Assembly (NCBI GenBank): GCA_021234155.1
Contig: JAJEKV010000344.1
Coordinates: 186,001 to 250,000, forward strand
DNA from: Isoetes taiwanensis
Lineage: Eukaryota; Streptophyta; Lycopodiopsida; Isoetales; Isoetaceae
Direction of reading: 5' to 3'
DNA length: 64,000 nt
Shown here: positions 46,908-58,689 of the stretch, piece after piece
How positions within the stretch are numbered: the first letter of the stretch is position 1
Layout: each line of letters opens with the position of its first letter
Position numbers and translations under genes: made by a program
Notes under the pieces: generated by a model
Seen by the model: only the letters and a program-made list of their open reading frames with translations
The model's database searches: none
Told to the model about the DNA's origin: nothing

Positions 46908-48112
46908 GTAAGTATGGTTTCCTTTTGCTTGTACATTACTTTTAAGTAGTATCTAATCTAAACTGTTTTCTGTCTCGATAGTCTTGGTCATCTTTTCCTC
47001 AACAGAGTTATCTTGTCCAGTTGTATGTGAGTGTCCACGCTTGATAGGAATGCTCGGCTTCACTCAAACACGGGGAAAAGATTGAGTGTTCATGCCCGCA
47101 GATTTATGTTCTCTGAAATTTCAAAGTCGCTACCTTGAAATAACTAAGTCACAGAACTAAATCACATTGTGCCTTGCTTTTATTTGAAGCACTAAGGTTT
47201 GCGTGGTATTCTACGAGTTGTCGAGTCTAATCCGGTGATAGAATTCCAAAATTATCCTATTAGAGTGATGTGCAAAATCTTGGATTCGCAGGGACATTGA
47301 CCAATTCTTGACCCGGGTCGGTGTGATCATTTTCAACAAGCTCGATGCAAGACTTCAGTCGGCCTGAATCCACATATTCTCAGCCCTTTGAGTTCATGCC
47401 AAGATTAAAATCATTTGCAAAACCATTAGGTTGTGGCTGTAAGGAGTCTTAGAGTCTAGATTTTTTTTTCTTGAATTGGGAAAATTCGTAAGAATCGATA
47501 CATCCGCCATTATTGTTTTTGTATTGCAGGTTCAAAGTTGATTATCTATAGGATGATCAAGCGGTAATAGATGGAATTTTTTTTCCCTCCACTCTCTACT
47601 ATTTTGTTCGAAATCCCAAATCCTAGAAAATGATCGACATCCGGTTTGTCATTTCTACAATGACTTTACCAAAATAGAATTTAGTGCCTTCACAAAAATT
47701 GTTGTTGCAAATGATGCCTCCACTATTCCCAAATGTGTGACATGTAAAAACATGGTTGTGCAAAATAGCATTTTTTTTTTCCCCTCAAAAGGAATTTTCT
47801 TACCTTTTTGATATTCGAAAATATAAATAGGCAAGTTATTTGCTTATAAACTTGGCCCTTCTTGAGGCTAGAACCGGTTTGATCTTGGCTAAATCTATGA
47901 GATTTCATTTCGGCTAAAGAATACTGACATGAAGTCAAAAATCAAGAATTTGGGTGAAGGGGCTTGCGGAGTTGCTTAAAACTCATCCACCTAGGACCCC
48001 AAGCTTTTGAAGTTGTAATCAAATGCTAGTTCGGTGAAATCTAGGGTCGATAAAGTGGAAGAAAGATCAAAAGCAACTGAAGAACCAAACACGGACATAG
48101 ATCATTACCCAT

Positions 48113-51100
48113 TCAAAACATTCCCTTAAAGGGGCGGAGGGGGCCGCATGTGTCTACACATCCGGCATATTGGCACGCAAACCCAACACCCTTTCTTTCT
48201 ATATCTAGCATAATAATGAGGGTTTTTTTTAAATTTTGTACACTTTTTCCAATGGTTTTACTATGATTTAGAGGTCGGTATTGGTGGAGTGTACTAATCA
48301 CATCTAGAGTCGACTAAATTTTCATCTTTTAATTCCACTTTTCTATGGTTTGATCTATGACATCCTCTTCCATGCCATTCCAGCGGTTAAGATCAACCCC
48401 GTTACTTTTTAATCTAAGGGCTTGTAATTTTTATTGTTATTTTTCCTCACATCTCGGAGATTACATGCACATGTCGAGCCCCTAGTTTGCCCTAGTTTTT
48501 GCTTTGGTGATTGCGGTGCTTGGCGTAGGTGGAAGCTCGGTTTTAACTCCATAATTGTAACCGGTCATAGCGGGATCCCTTTTTGTGATATTTTGTTTCG
48601 GGTCTTCTATCTGTGGCTGCGTTGATGGCTGCATGAACAATTCAATCCCTAAGGGAAGTCCACAAAAATCAAGTCCGAGTAAGCGGTTCTTACCTCGAGC
48701 CGCTAGTTTTTTCCTTCTATTACAATCGAGTAGACTCATGAGTTTCCTTTTGGTCGGGTGCACCAATTGATACGTCAATTTAGCCCTCGAAGTTCTTCCT
48801 TGAGTTAAGCATTTTGATTTGGGGGCAAGGGGTTTCAAGCGGAAGGCCCTGCAGAGATAAAAGATCCATTAAAGTTAGAGCACAAGGGCCGCACGCCGTT
48901 TGGATGATTATGCAACTCTAGGTATCACTCACGAAAAAAGGTGCTCCAATACCCCGAAAAATACCCCCCAAAAATGCCTGTAAAATCCCCTTTTTCTGTC
49001 GAACAACAGGGGATAAAATCAATTTTCGGAACCGTGGTATTTGGCCACAATCCCCCTTTTCCACATTTGTAAGATAATGGCCCGTTATTATTTGGTGTCA
49101 CAATCCCTCTTAAGTAAATGTAAATTCATACCCTGCTTTTAGATAATACCACGATATAGCATGCCCCGTTATCATTTGTAAGATAATATCCTATTTCAGA
49201 TAATACCCTGTTATCATTTAAAGATAATATCATTTCAAAAACAAGTTGATAAGTAACAAATTGATCACAGACGATAAGTAATAAACGGATAAGATTTCTC
49301 ATTATTTTAGAAACAACAATAACAAATTGATCAAATGTCAAGAAACAAATGATACACAAAATTAGCTTGACAAAATTTGTTTCTTGGCGACTAAGTAAGA
49401 GATTTTGATCAACAAATACTCTACCACTAAGTCCAACTATATTTCTTTGCGGGGCAATGGCAAGAAGATCCAAACAATGTATTCTTCTACTAGCGAGGGC
49501 GTATTCACTTCTTAGATTGTACACTCTATCCACCATTTGAATAGCAACTTCTTACAAGAATGTCATTCTTGATATCATAGTAACACTTGGTATTCACAAA
49601 ATTCTGCATATACATCACAAGACTATCACATTTTCTTTTCTTTTTTTTTGGGAAATTTCTAAAACTACCCTTATATCTTAACATAATTATTAAATTACCC
49701 CTATATTTATAGAAATTATCAAACTACCCTTTTCTTTTTAGCAACGACTGTTCCCTTTTGCGTCAGAAGAACACTGCCGGCAAAGGATGATCTTGAATCC
49801 AGAAGTAAGCATGATCTGCATTAGGATGATCTGAATCCGGAGCAGGGGATGGAGTCGTGGTTGCCCAGGCCGGCCAGAGTTCTTTCTGTATCTTCACCGG
49901 AATGCAAGCTACGCCTTATTTTTCATCAATCCACCTTCTCAAATCCGCCTTACCTTGCCATAATTCCTCCAAATTCCGGCATTAGATCATTAAAAATCAC
50001 CCAAAATGGAACAGATTAACCAAAATCCGTGTTAAATGGTTCAAAATTGCCCACAAATCATCAAATGTTGTAGTGCGGATTCGTGTAAAAGCAAGCACAA
50101 CACCGGATTTGAACTCACTCATTGGGCTTTGCAGAATCGTTGCAGAATTCTGTAGAAATTGAGGTTGGTTGTTCTGTTTTGGATAATTCCAGCGTTGGAA
50201 TTTGGAGGTGAAGAAAATTGTTGAGTGATCATCGATAAGGTCTGGTTTCCTGGGCCTCGAATGTTTTATGAGGCCAAAGAATGAGCAAAAATCTGCCCCA
50301 TGTTCTCCGATCAAGCCATTGAATGTTCTCCGATCAAGCCATTGATCAAAAGGCTTGACGACCAAATTGCTCTGCTCAAACATAAGCTGCACCTCATCCA
50401 TTAAGGATTGCTTAGCATTCAACAGGAAAAGGACCAAAACTGCCCCATCTCAGGGACGTACACAATACAAGGGCATATCAACAAATTCAGAAAATACAAG
50501 GGCATTATAACAATTTCGAACAAAATCAGGAGCATTTTTAAAATTTTCCCTTTTTTTTTTCACTTTAAAATACAGACTTACGTTGCCTACAATGCTTCCC
50601 TACAAAGTTCTCTATGACTTTCAGGACCAATAATAGTGATTAGCAGATGGAAGAAAAAATATATGACTTTGCATACTCTGAGGATAGGCTAGAACCTTTG
50701 TTACAAACCAGATGCTAGATGGTGTTGCTTCTACTTTTGCCAAGCAATTCTGCAATTTCATGGTTTTGTGCTCAACTTCAACTAGCCTTCTGTTCTGCAA
50801 ATCCATCGTACAAGGATTAGCATGATTTCGTGATCATAACAATATAAGAACATGCCAAGCCAGCATGCCTTTTTTATTATATAAATTAGAATCCAACCTG
50901 ACAAAGTTCAAGAACTACATTAATCTTTATGGACTCTGTAGAAGGCACAAGATTAGCTCACCTTTAGCTTGATCTAATACTGCAACTTGATATACTGGAC
51001 CTCTGGAGACAAAATCTTCCAGAGTTGTCATTGGTTATCCAAATTAATGTGTCGCCTACTCCATTTCCTAATTTCTTGTTTAGTAGTAGAAAAGTAAAAA

Positions 51101-51530
51101 AATAGGTCTTATATGGTCTCTCGAATCTTGATAAGAATTTTCTTCAAGGCAAGATCTAAGCGAGAAAGGATATAAATCATCTTTGAATGGTAAATTGCGA
51201 GAACAGACTGAGGTAATGTTTAACCTATAGATTTAAAGATTCAAAAAGACTTCGAATAGAGTTCTATCAAGGCTTACCCGCCCGACGCCACACCAGCCTC
51301 AAAAGAATAGCCCGGATAGATATTCTCTAATATCTTGCTCATGCGGAGACTACGACCGAAAACGTACGCATGCATCGTTCCTAATCGCATAACATATCAT
51401 CCATGGCCATCTTGTCAAGCTCGTTGTCGAGGAAATGGTAGAGGGATTTTCCTCCAAAATTGGTCGTAGAATATTTGTCGTGATATAATGTTGTATAAAT
51501 TTTGATTTATAAAGCTTGGTGCCCAACCTA
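48113..51530 (-). other. Candidate minus-strand exons in unit 4
   Basis: Blocks at 50437-49997 (146 codons, the longest version of the MFEQSNLVVKPFDQWL block), 50806-50621 and 49536-49126 are open. The block near 51530-51270 and the CGVPSAPCG block are disrupted by small changes. Confidence 0.35.
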
Positions 51531-52424
51531 TAGGGAAAATGAAAATAAAACTAAACTGTCAAACTTGGAGCATCATGATGGCCTATTGTCGATGATAGCC
51601 CATTGCTATTGGGTGTCACCATTACCTCCCTTCTTACATCTTTAGGAGATTTCAACCTGAATTATTTGGGTTCCATCAGTAGGAACAACATGGGTTCTTT
51701 CTTTGGATGAGACCTCTTTGAAGGCATAGTTTATCGGTTGTTTAGTCCAAAAAATTCATTCTTATTCCACATCGTGAAGGTACAATTCGGGCTTATGAGC
51801 TAATCGACCACCTACATATGACCATTTAATATGTTGAAAGTAGATAGATTTTGGAAATGCAAACCCGACTTGAGTAAATATTTAGCCAGCATACAACCAT
51901 AAATTCACTTTTAATTGAAAATACCCTTTTCCTTGAAACTACCCTCTTGCTAGAAAATACCCTGGTATTTATTGCAATCCTCTAGTTTTTTGGTAATTTC
52001 CCTTTCATTCAATCCCCTTTTATTTGAAAATACTCCAATCCATTTGCAAATTCTCTTCTGAACCAGTCCCCCTTTCATGAAAATTAGCAAATGGGTGTAA
52101 ATATGGTAATGCTACCCAAAAAGCATTGTCCGGACAAGTGCTGTAAGTGCTTTAGGTGCTTTACCCTCGAAAGTGCTTTTTTCGCTCAACGACATCGTTT
52201 GATGATTACTCCAGAAATAGAACGGATCATCCCGTGGAGGTAGGGATCGATGACATGGATGATCCCGTGCGAATTGGGAGATGAATTTTCATGTTTGGCG
52301 GGATTTCTAGATGGCCGGATTCTTGGAGGGAAATTCTTGGTTGTCATTCTTTCGAAGATTTCCTGTAACGAGATTTTCCTGGCTGTCTTCAATTCCAATC
52401 CAATTCAATCTTTGATCTGTTCTC

Positions 52425-53631
52425 ATGGCTGATAATTCACTTGCAATTCTCAATCCGAATGCCAATCCCAATTCTAATTCCGAGAGCATTGCTGATCAGG
52501 AAAGGAGAATTTATCTGGATTTTGAAGCCAAGAGGAAGAGAGAATCCAGAAAGAGATTGAAACTAAAGGAAAAAGAAAACATTGCACCAAATGAGAAGAA
52601 GAGAAAACATTTTCTCAGTGATAGAAGGTTGCAAGAGCTGTCAAAAGAGCTAACTGACTCTTTTAATCACATTGTGAGGAATGTTTCAGAGGATTTAGAC
52701 AAAGGGAGAATTCTTCAAAGACTTTTGAAGAAAAATACACATTTACCATTGCAAGGAGAATTACCAGATCCCAAGAACCTGGCTGTAATGCATACCATGA
52801 TTTCCAATGTCCGAGAGACAATGCAGGCCCAAAAAATGCAAAGAAAAACTGATATTTTGCAAGCAAGAAAGAGCACTCTACAAATGGCGGGCTGTTGGGC
52901 CCGGGGATCAATCAATCTGCAATTTCAAGGGTTCTATCTATTCCACGAAAAACTGTTGCCATGGCATTTAGAAGGCAATTTTTGCAGAATCAAGCCGGCC
53001 CCGGTCAATGTTTGGAAGGAAGAGAAGAAAAGATGCCTTCACCGGTGAAGAAATAGCCACGGTGTGAAGTATTGGGATGAAAATACCAGAGTATCACCTT
53101 ATAAGAAGCATGTGAGGAAGCATTTGAATGATAAAGGTGAGAAAATTGATCATCCTATTCATCCGCTAGAGATGACACGGTATATAGTTTCGACCATACA
53201 TTTTGAATGCTTTCTTTCTTTTTTTTTGTTTAGAAAGTAACTAAATTTTTCATTGTGCGGGGTTCAACTATATCTTGGTTTCAAGAAGGAACATCCGGAT
53301 ATGAAGATGTCCCAAAGAAGCTTTTCAGAAACCGAAGCCAAGCTACATTAGAAAATTAAAAGAAAGGGGAGACATTCTGTTGCCAATACCATTTGCATTT
53401 AGAATTTGTAAAATGGGGCCATCAATAATATGAGGACAGATCCTCATAGTGTTCACAAGGAATGTAAATGTAAGTGCAAAGTTTGTGGCAGTCGACTGTA
53501 TGGCCAAGGAGAACACCATTAAATCAACTAGTGATTATTGGAGAATGGTGGTGTGCAAAAGGATGAGAGTGAAGAGTGGCATAAGCACGCGTGTGTTTGA
53601 TGCAGACTTGTACAAAGTGTGGGTTAAAGAA
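52425..53631 (+). CDS. Unit 4 copy of the HTH/Cys-rich array gene, best preserved first exon
   Basis: The longest open version: 207 codons from the ATG at 52425 to 53048, covering the basic N-terminal region (FEAKRKRESRKRLKLKEKE, ELTDSFNHIVRNVSEDLDK) and part of the HTH-like stretch. It then shifts frame compared with the unit 1 domain reading (RKDAFTAEEIATV). The downstream exon begins near 53260 and ends at a GTAAGT donor at 53632. Basic N-terminus, HTH-like stretch and Cys/His clusters suggest a nucleic-acid-binding or mobile-element protein; this is inference. The start is chosen because all four copies share it with an identical flanking CTCATGGCTG. Confidence 0.55.
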
Positions 53632-54269
53632 GTAAGTATGGTTTCCTTTTGCTTGTACATTACTTTTAAGTAGTATCTAATCTAAACTGTTTTCTGTCCC
53701 GATAGTCTTGGTCATCTTTTCCTCAACAGAGTTATCTTGTCCGGGTTGTATGTGAGTGTCCCCGGGCTTGATAGGAATGCTCGCCTTCACTCAAACACAG
53801 GAAAAGATTGAGTGTTCATGCACCAGATTTATGTTCTCTCAAATTTCAAAGTCTCGCTACCTTGAAATAACTAAGTCTCAGAACTAAATCACATTGTGCC
53901 TTGCTTTTTATTTGAAGCACTAAGGTTTGCTTGTGTATTCTACAGAGTTGTCGAGTCTAATCCAGGTGATAGAATTCCAAAAATTATCCTATTAGAGTGA
54001 TGTGCAAAATCTTGGATTACGCGGGGACATTGACCAATTCTTGACCCGGTCGGTGTGATCATTTTCAACAAGCTCGATGCAAGACTTGAGTCGATTTGAA
54101 TCCACATATTCTCAGCCCCTTTGAGTTCATGCCAAGATTAAAATCATTTGCAAAACCATTAGGTTGTGGCTGTAAGGAGTCTTAGAGTCTAGACTGTTTT
54201 TTCTTGAATTGGGAAAGTTACTGTAACTGATACATCTGCCATTATTGTTTTTGTATTGCAGGTTGCAGT

Positions 54270-55568
54270 GATTATCTATAGGATGATCCAAGCGGTAATA
54301 GATGGAATTTTTTTTCCCTCCACTCTACTGCTGTTCGAAATCCCAAATCCTAGAAATGATCTGACATCTGGTTTGTCATTTCTACAATGACTTTACCAAA
54401 ATAGAATTTAGTGCCTTCACAAAAACTGTTGTTGCAAATGATGCCTCCACTATTCCCAAATGTGTGACATGTAAAAACATGGTTGTGCAAAATAGCATTT
54501 TTTTCCCCTCAAAAGGAATTTTCTTACCTTTTGATATTCAGAAATATAAATAGACAGTTATTTGCTTATAAACTTGGCCCTTCTTGAGGCTAGAACCGGT
54601 TTGATCTTGGCTAAATCTATGAGATTTCATTTCTGGCTAAAGAATACTGACATGAAGTCAAAAATCAAGAATTTGGGTGAAGGGGCTTGCTCTGGAGTTG
54701 CTTAAAACTCATCCACCTAGGACCCCAAGCTTTTCGAAGTTGTAATCAAATGCTAGTTCTCGGTGAAATCTAGGGTCGACAGTGGAAGAAAGATCAAAAG
54801 CAGCTGAAGAACCAAACACAGACATAGATACGTACCCATTCAAAACATTCCCGCAAGGGGCAGAGGGGACGCCGCATGTGTCTACACATCTGGCATATTG
54901 GTACGCAACCCAACACCCTTTCTTTCTATATCTAGCATAATAACAGGGGTTTTTTTAAATTTTGTACACTTTTTTCCAATGGTTTTACTATGATTTAGAG
55001 GTCGATTAGGTGGAGTGTACTAATGCGTACATCTAGAGTCGCACTAAATTTTCATCTTTTAATTCCACTTTTCTATGGTTTGATCTATGACATCCTCTTC
55101 CATGCCATTCCAAGCGGTTAAGATCAACCCCTGTTACTTTTTAATCTAAGGGCTTGTAATTTTTTATTGTTATTTTTCCTCACATCTCGAGGAGATTACA
55201 TGCACATGTCGAGCCCTAGTTTGCCCTAGTTTTTGCTTTGGTGATTTGCGGTCTGGCGTGGGTGGAAGCTCTGGTTTTTAACTCCATAATTGCCTTGGTC
55301 ATAACGGGATCCCTTTTTGTGATATTTTTGTTTAGGTCTTACGTCTGCTGTGTTGATGGCCTGCGGAGCAATTCAGTCCTAAGGGGAAGTCCACAAAAAT
55401 CAGAGTGCGAGTAGCGGTTCTTACCTCGAGCCGCTAGTTTTTTCCTTCTATTACAATCGAGTAGACTCATGAGAGTTTCCTTTGTGGTCGGCCGCACCAA
55501 TTGATACGGCAATTTAGCCCTCCTACGAAGTTCTTCCTTGAGTTCGCATTTTGATTTGGGGCAAGGGG
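54270..55568. repeat. Array unit 5, truncated (1.3 kb)
   Basis: It contains only the first fifth of the unit. The junction to downstream sequence is at a GCAAGGG triplication. Confidence 0.95.
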
Positions 55569-56640
55569 CAAGGGGCAAGTGGTGGGAACTACCGAATTTG
55601 TAGTGGGAGAGGGAGTTATTTTTTCAAAAATACACATGATTACTTATTCAAAATTTTGTCCTTTCGGTCTTATTGGGGCTTATTCAGCAAGCACGCATAC
55701 GATCATTTTCCCTCAAAACTCTCGATCACGCTCCCTTAATCCGGCAAGACCATTTCCGATTACGAATTTTCATTTTCCCTCAAAAACTTCGATCCACGCT
55801 CCTTAATCCGCCAAGACCATTTCTGATTTACGGCAAGAAGATCGATCCGCGAAATGGTTACGATCATACCGGACTTGAATGCCACGCGGGATACACCTAC
55901 AAAGAAAATGTAGGCAAGAAAAGCATTACGCCACACAAGAAGAAATCGAGTCTGTTTGGGGACCGAAAGTATTAGGAAAATCCACTTACGAGGTGGGTTG
56001 CATTCTAGATCCGGGATGCCCATGATTCTCTGTTGTTTAGAATATTGTTTTGTTTCATCATGCAAAAAGTTGAAGAATCGAGCAAGGAGAGGTATAATGA
56101 ATATATGTGCCTTTACAAAAAAATCACAAAGTGAGGAAGTGTGCACGGGGAGGCATGGCCTCCAGACTATGGTCTGTTGCGTATTACCTTCACACAAAAG
56201 GAAAAGAAATAAACCGGTTGAGTTTCACGGCAATAGTTAAGAGAAAAGGGTGCGAAGACTCTCTCATCCCAACGAAGAGGAAGCATGCAAGCATTTCAAA
56301 TAGTGTGGAAGCGAGCAACCCGCCCGCAGATGATGCTTCCTCTCTTGAAATGACTAGGCCACAATTCAAGCCTCCTGTATGTAAGAAGAATCTCTGGGAA
56401 AATCACGAAAAAAATAGGTACTTTTCAACCCTCTTCTTCGGAACCACTATATGATGCAATTTAATATTGGGCAATTTATTTTCCAATAAAGGTCTAGCAA
56501 GCTTGAACAATCGGGTACACCACTTACTTCTTCATTTGGGTGTGTTGTGAGTTATGTGTAGGAAATTTGTCTTTGCTAGTTTTGAGTTGTGGTGGATAAT
56601 TTCAGTTCCACGTAGTATGTAGCTCCAAATGTGTTGGGGG
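55569..56640 (+). other. Region right of the array; unrecognised ORFs
   Basis: Plus-strand frames at 55956-56240 and 56107-56454 have ordinary composition. The second includes GGMASRLWSVAYYLHTKGKE and a basic, Ser-rich tail. They overlap in different frames, suggesting one broken frame. The stretch 55690-55810 repeats CATTTTCCCTCAAAA and CGATC(A/C)ACGCTCC words. No family recognised. Confidence 0.3.
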
Positions 56641-56759
56641 GACAGTCATATGGTGCCAATTATATGTTAATAATGTAGTTCAGTAGCATATGTAGTGTCA
56701 CATATAGTACCAAACATGGTACCTTTGAATAGTGAATTGGCTTCCATATGTTTCTATAC

Positions 56760-57240
56760 TTAGTGTCATATGTGATGTTAGATATGGTGATACTTGTGAA
56801 TGGTGGATTGTGCGCCATATGTGGTGCCAATCGCTGGCTTTGCGCTAAATATTGCACCACGCTATCCGCCACATATGGGGTGGTGGATGCCTTGGGATGT
56901 GGTGCCTTCTTTTGCATTGTGGTGCCACATGTGGTGTCTAATGTGGCACCACTATGGATCCACATTTTGCACCACATGTGGTGTCTTTGACGCCATTTGT
57001 GGTGCCGGTAATGGATTGCCATATGTGGTGCCTTGGGTGCATTGTGGTGCCATAGGTGGTGTGTCATGTGGCACCAGTTTGGTGCCACATGCCACACCAC
57101 ATGTGGTGAATATGACGCCACCGGTGTTACATGCCACACCACATGTGGTGAATATGCGCCATTTGTGGTGCAAAGTTTGTCATGATGGAATTTGTGGTGT
57201 GTAAAGTGGTGCCTGTTGTGTCATGTGGTACTAACCTTGG
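56760..57240. repeat. Minisatellite of GTGGTGCCATATGTGG-type units
   Basis: Irregular units of about 15-30 bp built from CATATGTGGTGCC, CACATGTGGTG and GTGCCAC are repeated for about 480 bp. Many units are self-complementary around CACATGTG. The ORFs on both strands (up to 160 codons, rich in His/Trp/Thr or Cys/Val) come from the repeat. Confidence 0.85.
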
Positions 57241-57292
57241 ATTACTTTCCAGTTGAATTCAACAGGACACTGGGAGAATGGATCAACTCTAC

Positions 57293-57344
57293 AAGATCAG
57301 AAGTGATTCAGTGTAAGGCAAGATCAGAAGTGATTCAGTGTAAG
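57293..57344. repeat. 27-bp tandem duplication
   Basis: AAGATCAGAAGTGATTCAGT plus five bases occurs twice without mismatch, period 27. Confidence 0.9.
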
Positions 57345-57679
57345 TCTGCTCAGCCTCTTGAGGTACTTCATAACAAAATTCCTGAAGTGCTTAGTATAAT
57401 TGTATTCTCATTGACAAATTTGCGTTCTCTTTGCAGGATTTGCAATCATTGTTGCATTGAGAATTGCTGTCATGAATTTTCTACAGCATGGGTACAAGCC
57501 TTAGGTGTGAGTAGGGAGGATCAAAAGCAACTTCAAGCTACTGAGGCACTTACAGGTGAGCACTTATAGGTAGCTTAGTTTACATGCTAAGGGCCTGATG
57601 TAAGGGACAGATGCCAATTAGGATTAGTGGACTTCCTAATCTTTCACCCTGGCTTAGTCTCTTTCGTTTGTCCTGTTTG

Positions 57680-57960
57680 ATGTGTCTAATTTGCCCCCTA
57701 GGATGAGGTCGCTCACTCATTTTAGGTGGCTTAATTAGATACATCAATCAGGAAACTCAAAAGAGAGTAAGCCCGGCTTAATCTCCTTAGTTTTTGTTTT
57801 GCGGTATCTAATTTGCCCCTAGGATGACATCGCTCACTCGGGTGGCAAATTAGATACATCAACGTAAAACTTCGAAAAAGGGAGTAAGCCCGACATAAAA
57901 CAAGATCCTGGCTGGCTTAGTCTCTTTTGCTTCTCCTGTTTTGTGTATCTAAAGTGCCAA
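57680..57960. repeat. ~122-bp direct repeat with internal inverted repeats
   Basis: TCTAATTTGCCCCCTAGGAT at 57684 recurs, slightly changed, at about 57806, with a partial third copy near 57945. Each unit also contains the complement GGC(A/T)(T)AATTAGATAC, giving hairpins such as 57805-57858. GGAGTAAGCCCG words link units. Confidence 0.75.
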
Positions 57961-58689
57961 GTCAAGTCAAGCTCCAGTAGGTGCTCCAACTGGACAACAA
58001 TCTGCCAGATCAGCAGATGCATTAAGTCATGCTCCACACCAATCTGCCAAATCAGCAGATGCATCAGGTTATGATCTGAACAAATCGTTTGGTGAATGTA
58101 AGTCACAAGGTAACTTCCAACCTTTTGTGCCTGTCTTCTTTTTAATTTGACCCATATAGTTACCGAATCTGTTAAATTTTTGCAGCTGGAAGTGTCTCAG
58201 AGAAAAAGCAAGAGCGAGAATTCAAAAAAAAGACACCTCCAAGACATTCTGAAGCATATATGTGTCTTGCTATATGTGTCTTTGTAAAGCATGTTGTGGC
58301 TGCAGTAATGCGAGACTTGGACATACTATCCCAATGCAAGGTGAGTTCGTAAATTTGAAGGTATTACTCATCCAATGTGAGGCCTGATATGTTTGTTGCA
58401 GGGTGTACCAATTTCTAGTTGTTGTTGGACCGCAGCGAGAATGATGATTGATGTTGTAAAGCACGATTCTTTGTAGTAATGAAGTTGAGGTTGGTGGATC
58501 AATAGATCTTTACTTGTAATCACATGTTTGTATTATTGTAACCAAAGAGGTTATTCTTGTAACCTATTCTTTCATTGACACTCTAATGTACATTGTTGTA
58601 TACTATTGTATACAATAGACTTTTTCGGCTGACGAGCAACACTCGGTGGAGTTCAAATCTCGGAAGAAATTGATGTATTCAAAGATTCA

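Larger units (their letters stand above)
40815..47539. repeat. Array unit 3 (6725 bp)
   Basis: Third copy. The first ~900 bp match unit 1 almost perfectly; from about 41700 onward small CHG-site changes become dense, and the plus-strand gene is broken at several of them. Confidence 0.95.
47540..54269. repeat. Array unit 4 (6730 bp)
   Basis: Fourth copy. Densely altered at 47540-48900 and 51080-51900, nearly clean at 48905-49080 and 49550-51070. It carries the longest open version of the plus-strand gene's first exon (52425-53048). Confidence 0.95.
27339..55568. repeat. Tandem array of a 6.73-kb unit, 4.2 copies
   Basis: The sequence starting GATTATCTATAGGATGATC occurs at 27341, 34081, 40815, 47540 and 54270, giving unit lengths of 6740, 6734, 6725 and 6730 bp. 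All copies are head to tail. The fifth breaks off after GGCAAGGGG at about 55568, where GCAAGGG is repeated three times and unrelated sequence begins. Left of 27339 the homology stops abruptly. Each unit carries a plus-strand gene that runs up to the unit boundary used here, and minus-strand candidate exons. Copies are nearly identical over hundreds of bases and differ mainly at CTG, CAG and CCG sites. Confidence 0.97.
57250..58475 (+). other. Candidate exons of an unrecognised plus-strand gene
   Basis: 57437-57555 follows TTTGCAG and ends at CAG/GTGAGC; it reads RICNHCCIENCCHEFS and then VSREDQKQLQATEALT. 58186-58340 follows TTTTTGCAG and ends at AAG/GTGAG, with KKQEREFKKKTPPRHSEAY. Splice-like borders and composition suggest exons. 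A 25-bp duplication (57293-57344), hairpin repeats (57680-57960) and a 44-bp-spaced duplication of CAATCTGCCA..ATCAGCAGATGCA (57997-58063) interrupt the region, so any gene is probably decayed. Confidence 0.3.

Noticed and set aside
27339-55568. CRISPR-like array
   Set aside because: The repeats are 6.7 kb long, gene-bearing and contiguous, with no spacer-repeat structure; the sequence is eukaryotic.
27339-55568. Ribosomal DNA tandem array
   Set aside because: No 18S, 5.8S, 28S or 5S conserved sequence is visible in the unit.
56660-57204. 160- and 134-codon ORFs in the GTGGTGCC array
   Set aside because: Encoded entirely by the minisatellite, in several frames on both strands, with no domain.
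58640-58670. tRNA-like B-box (GTTCAAATC)
   Set aside because: No matching A-box or cloverleaf upstream.
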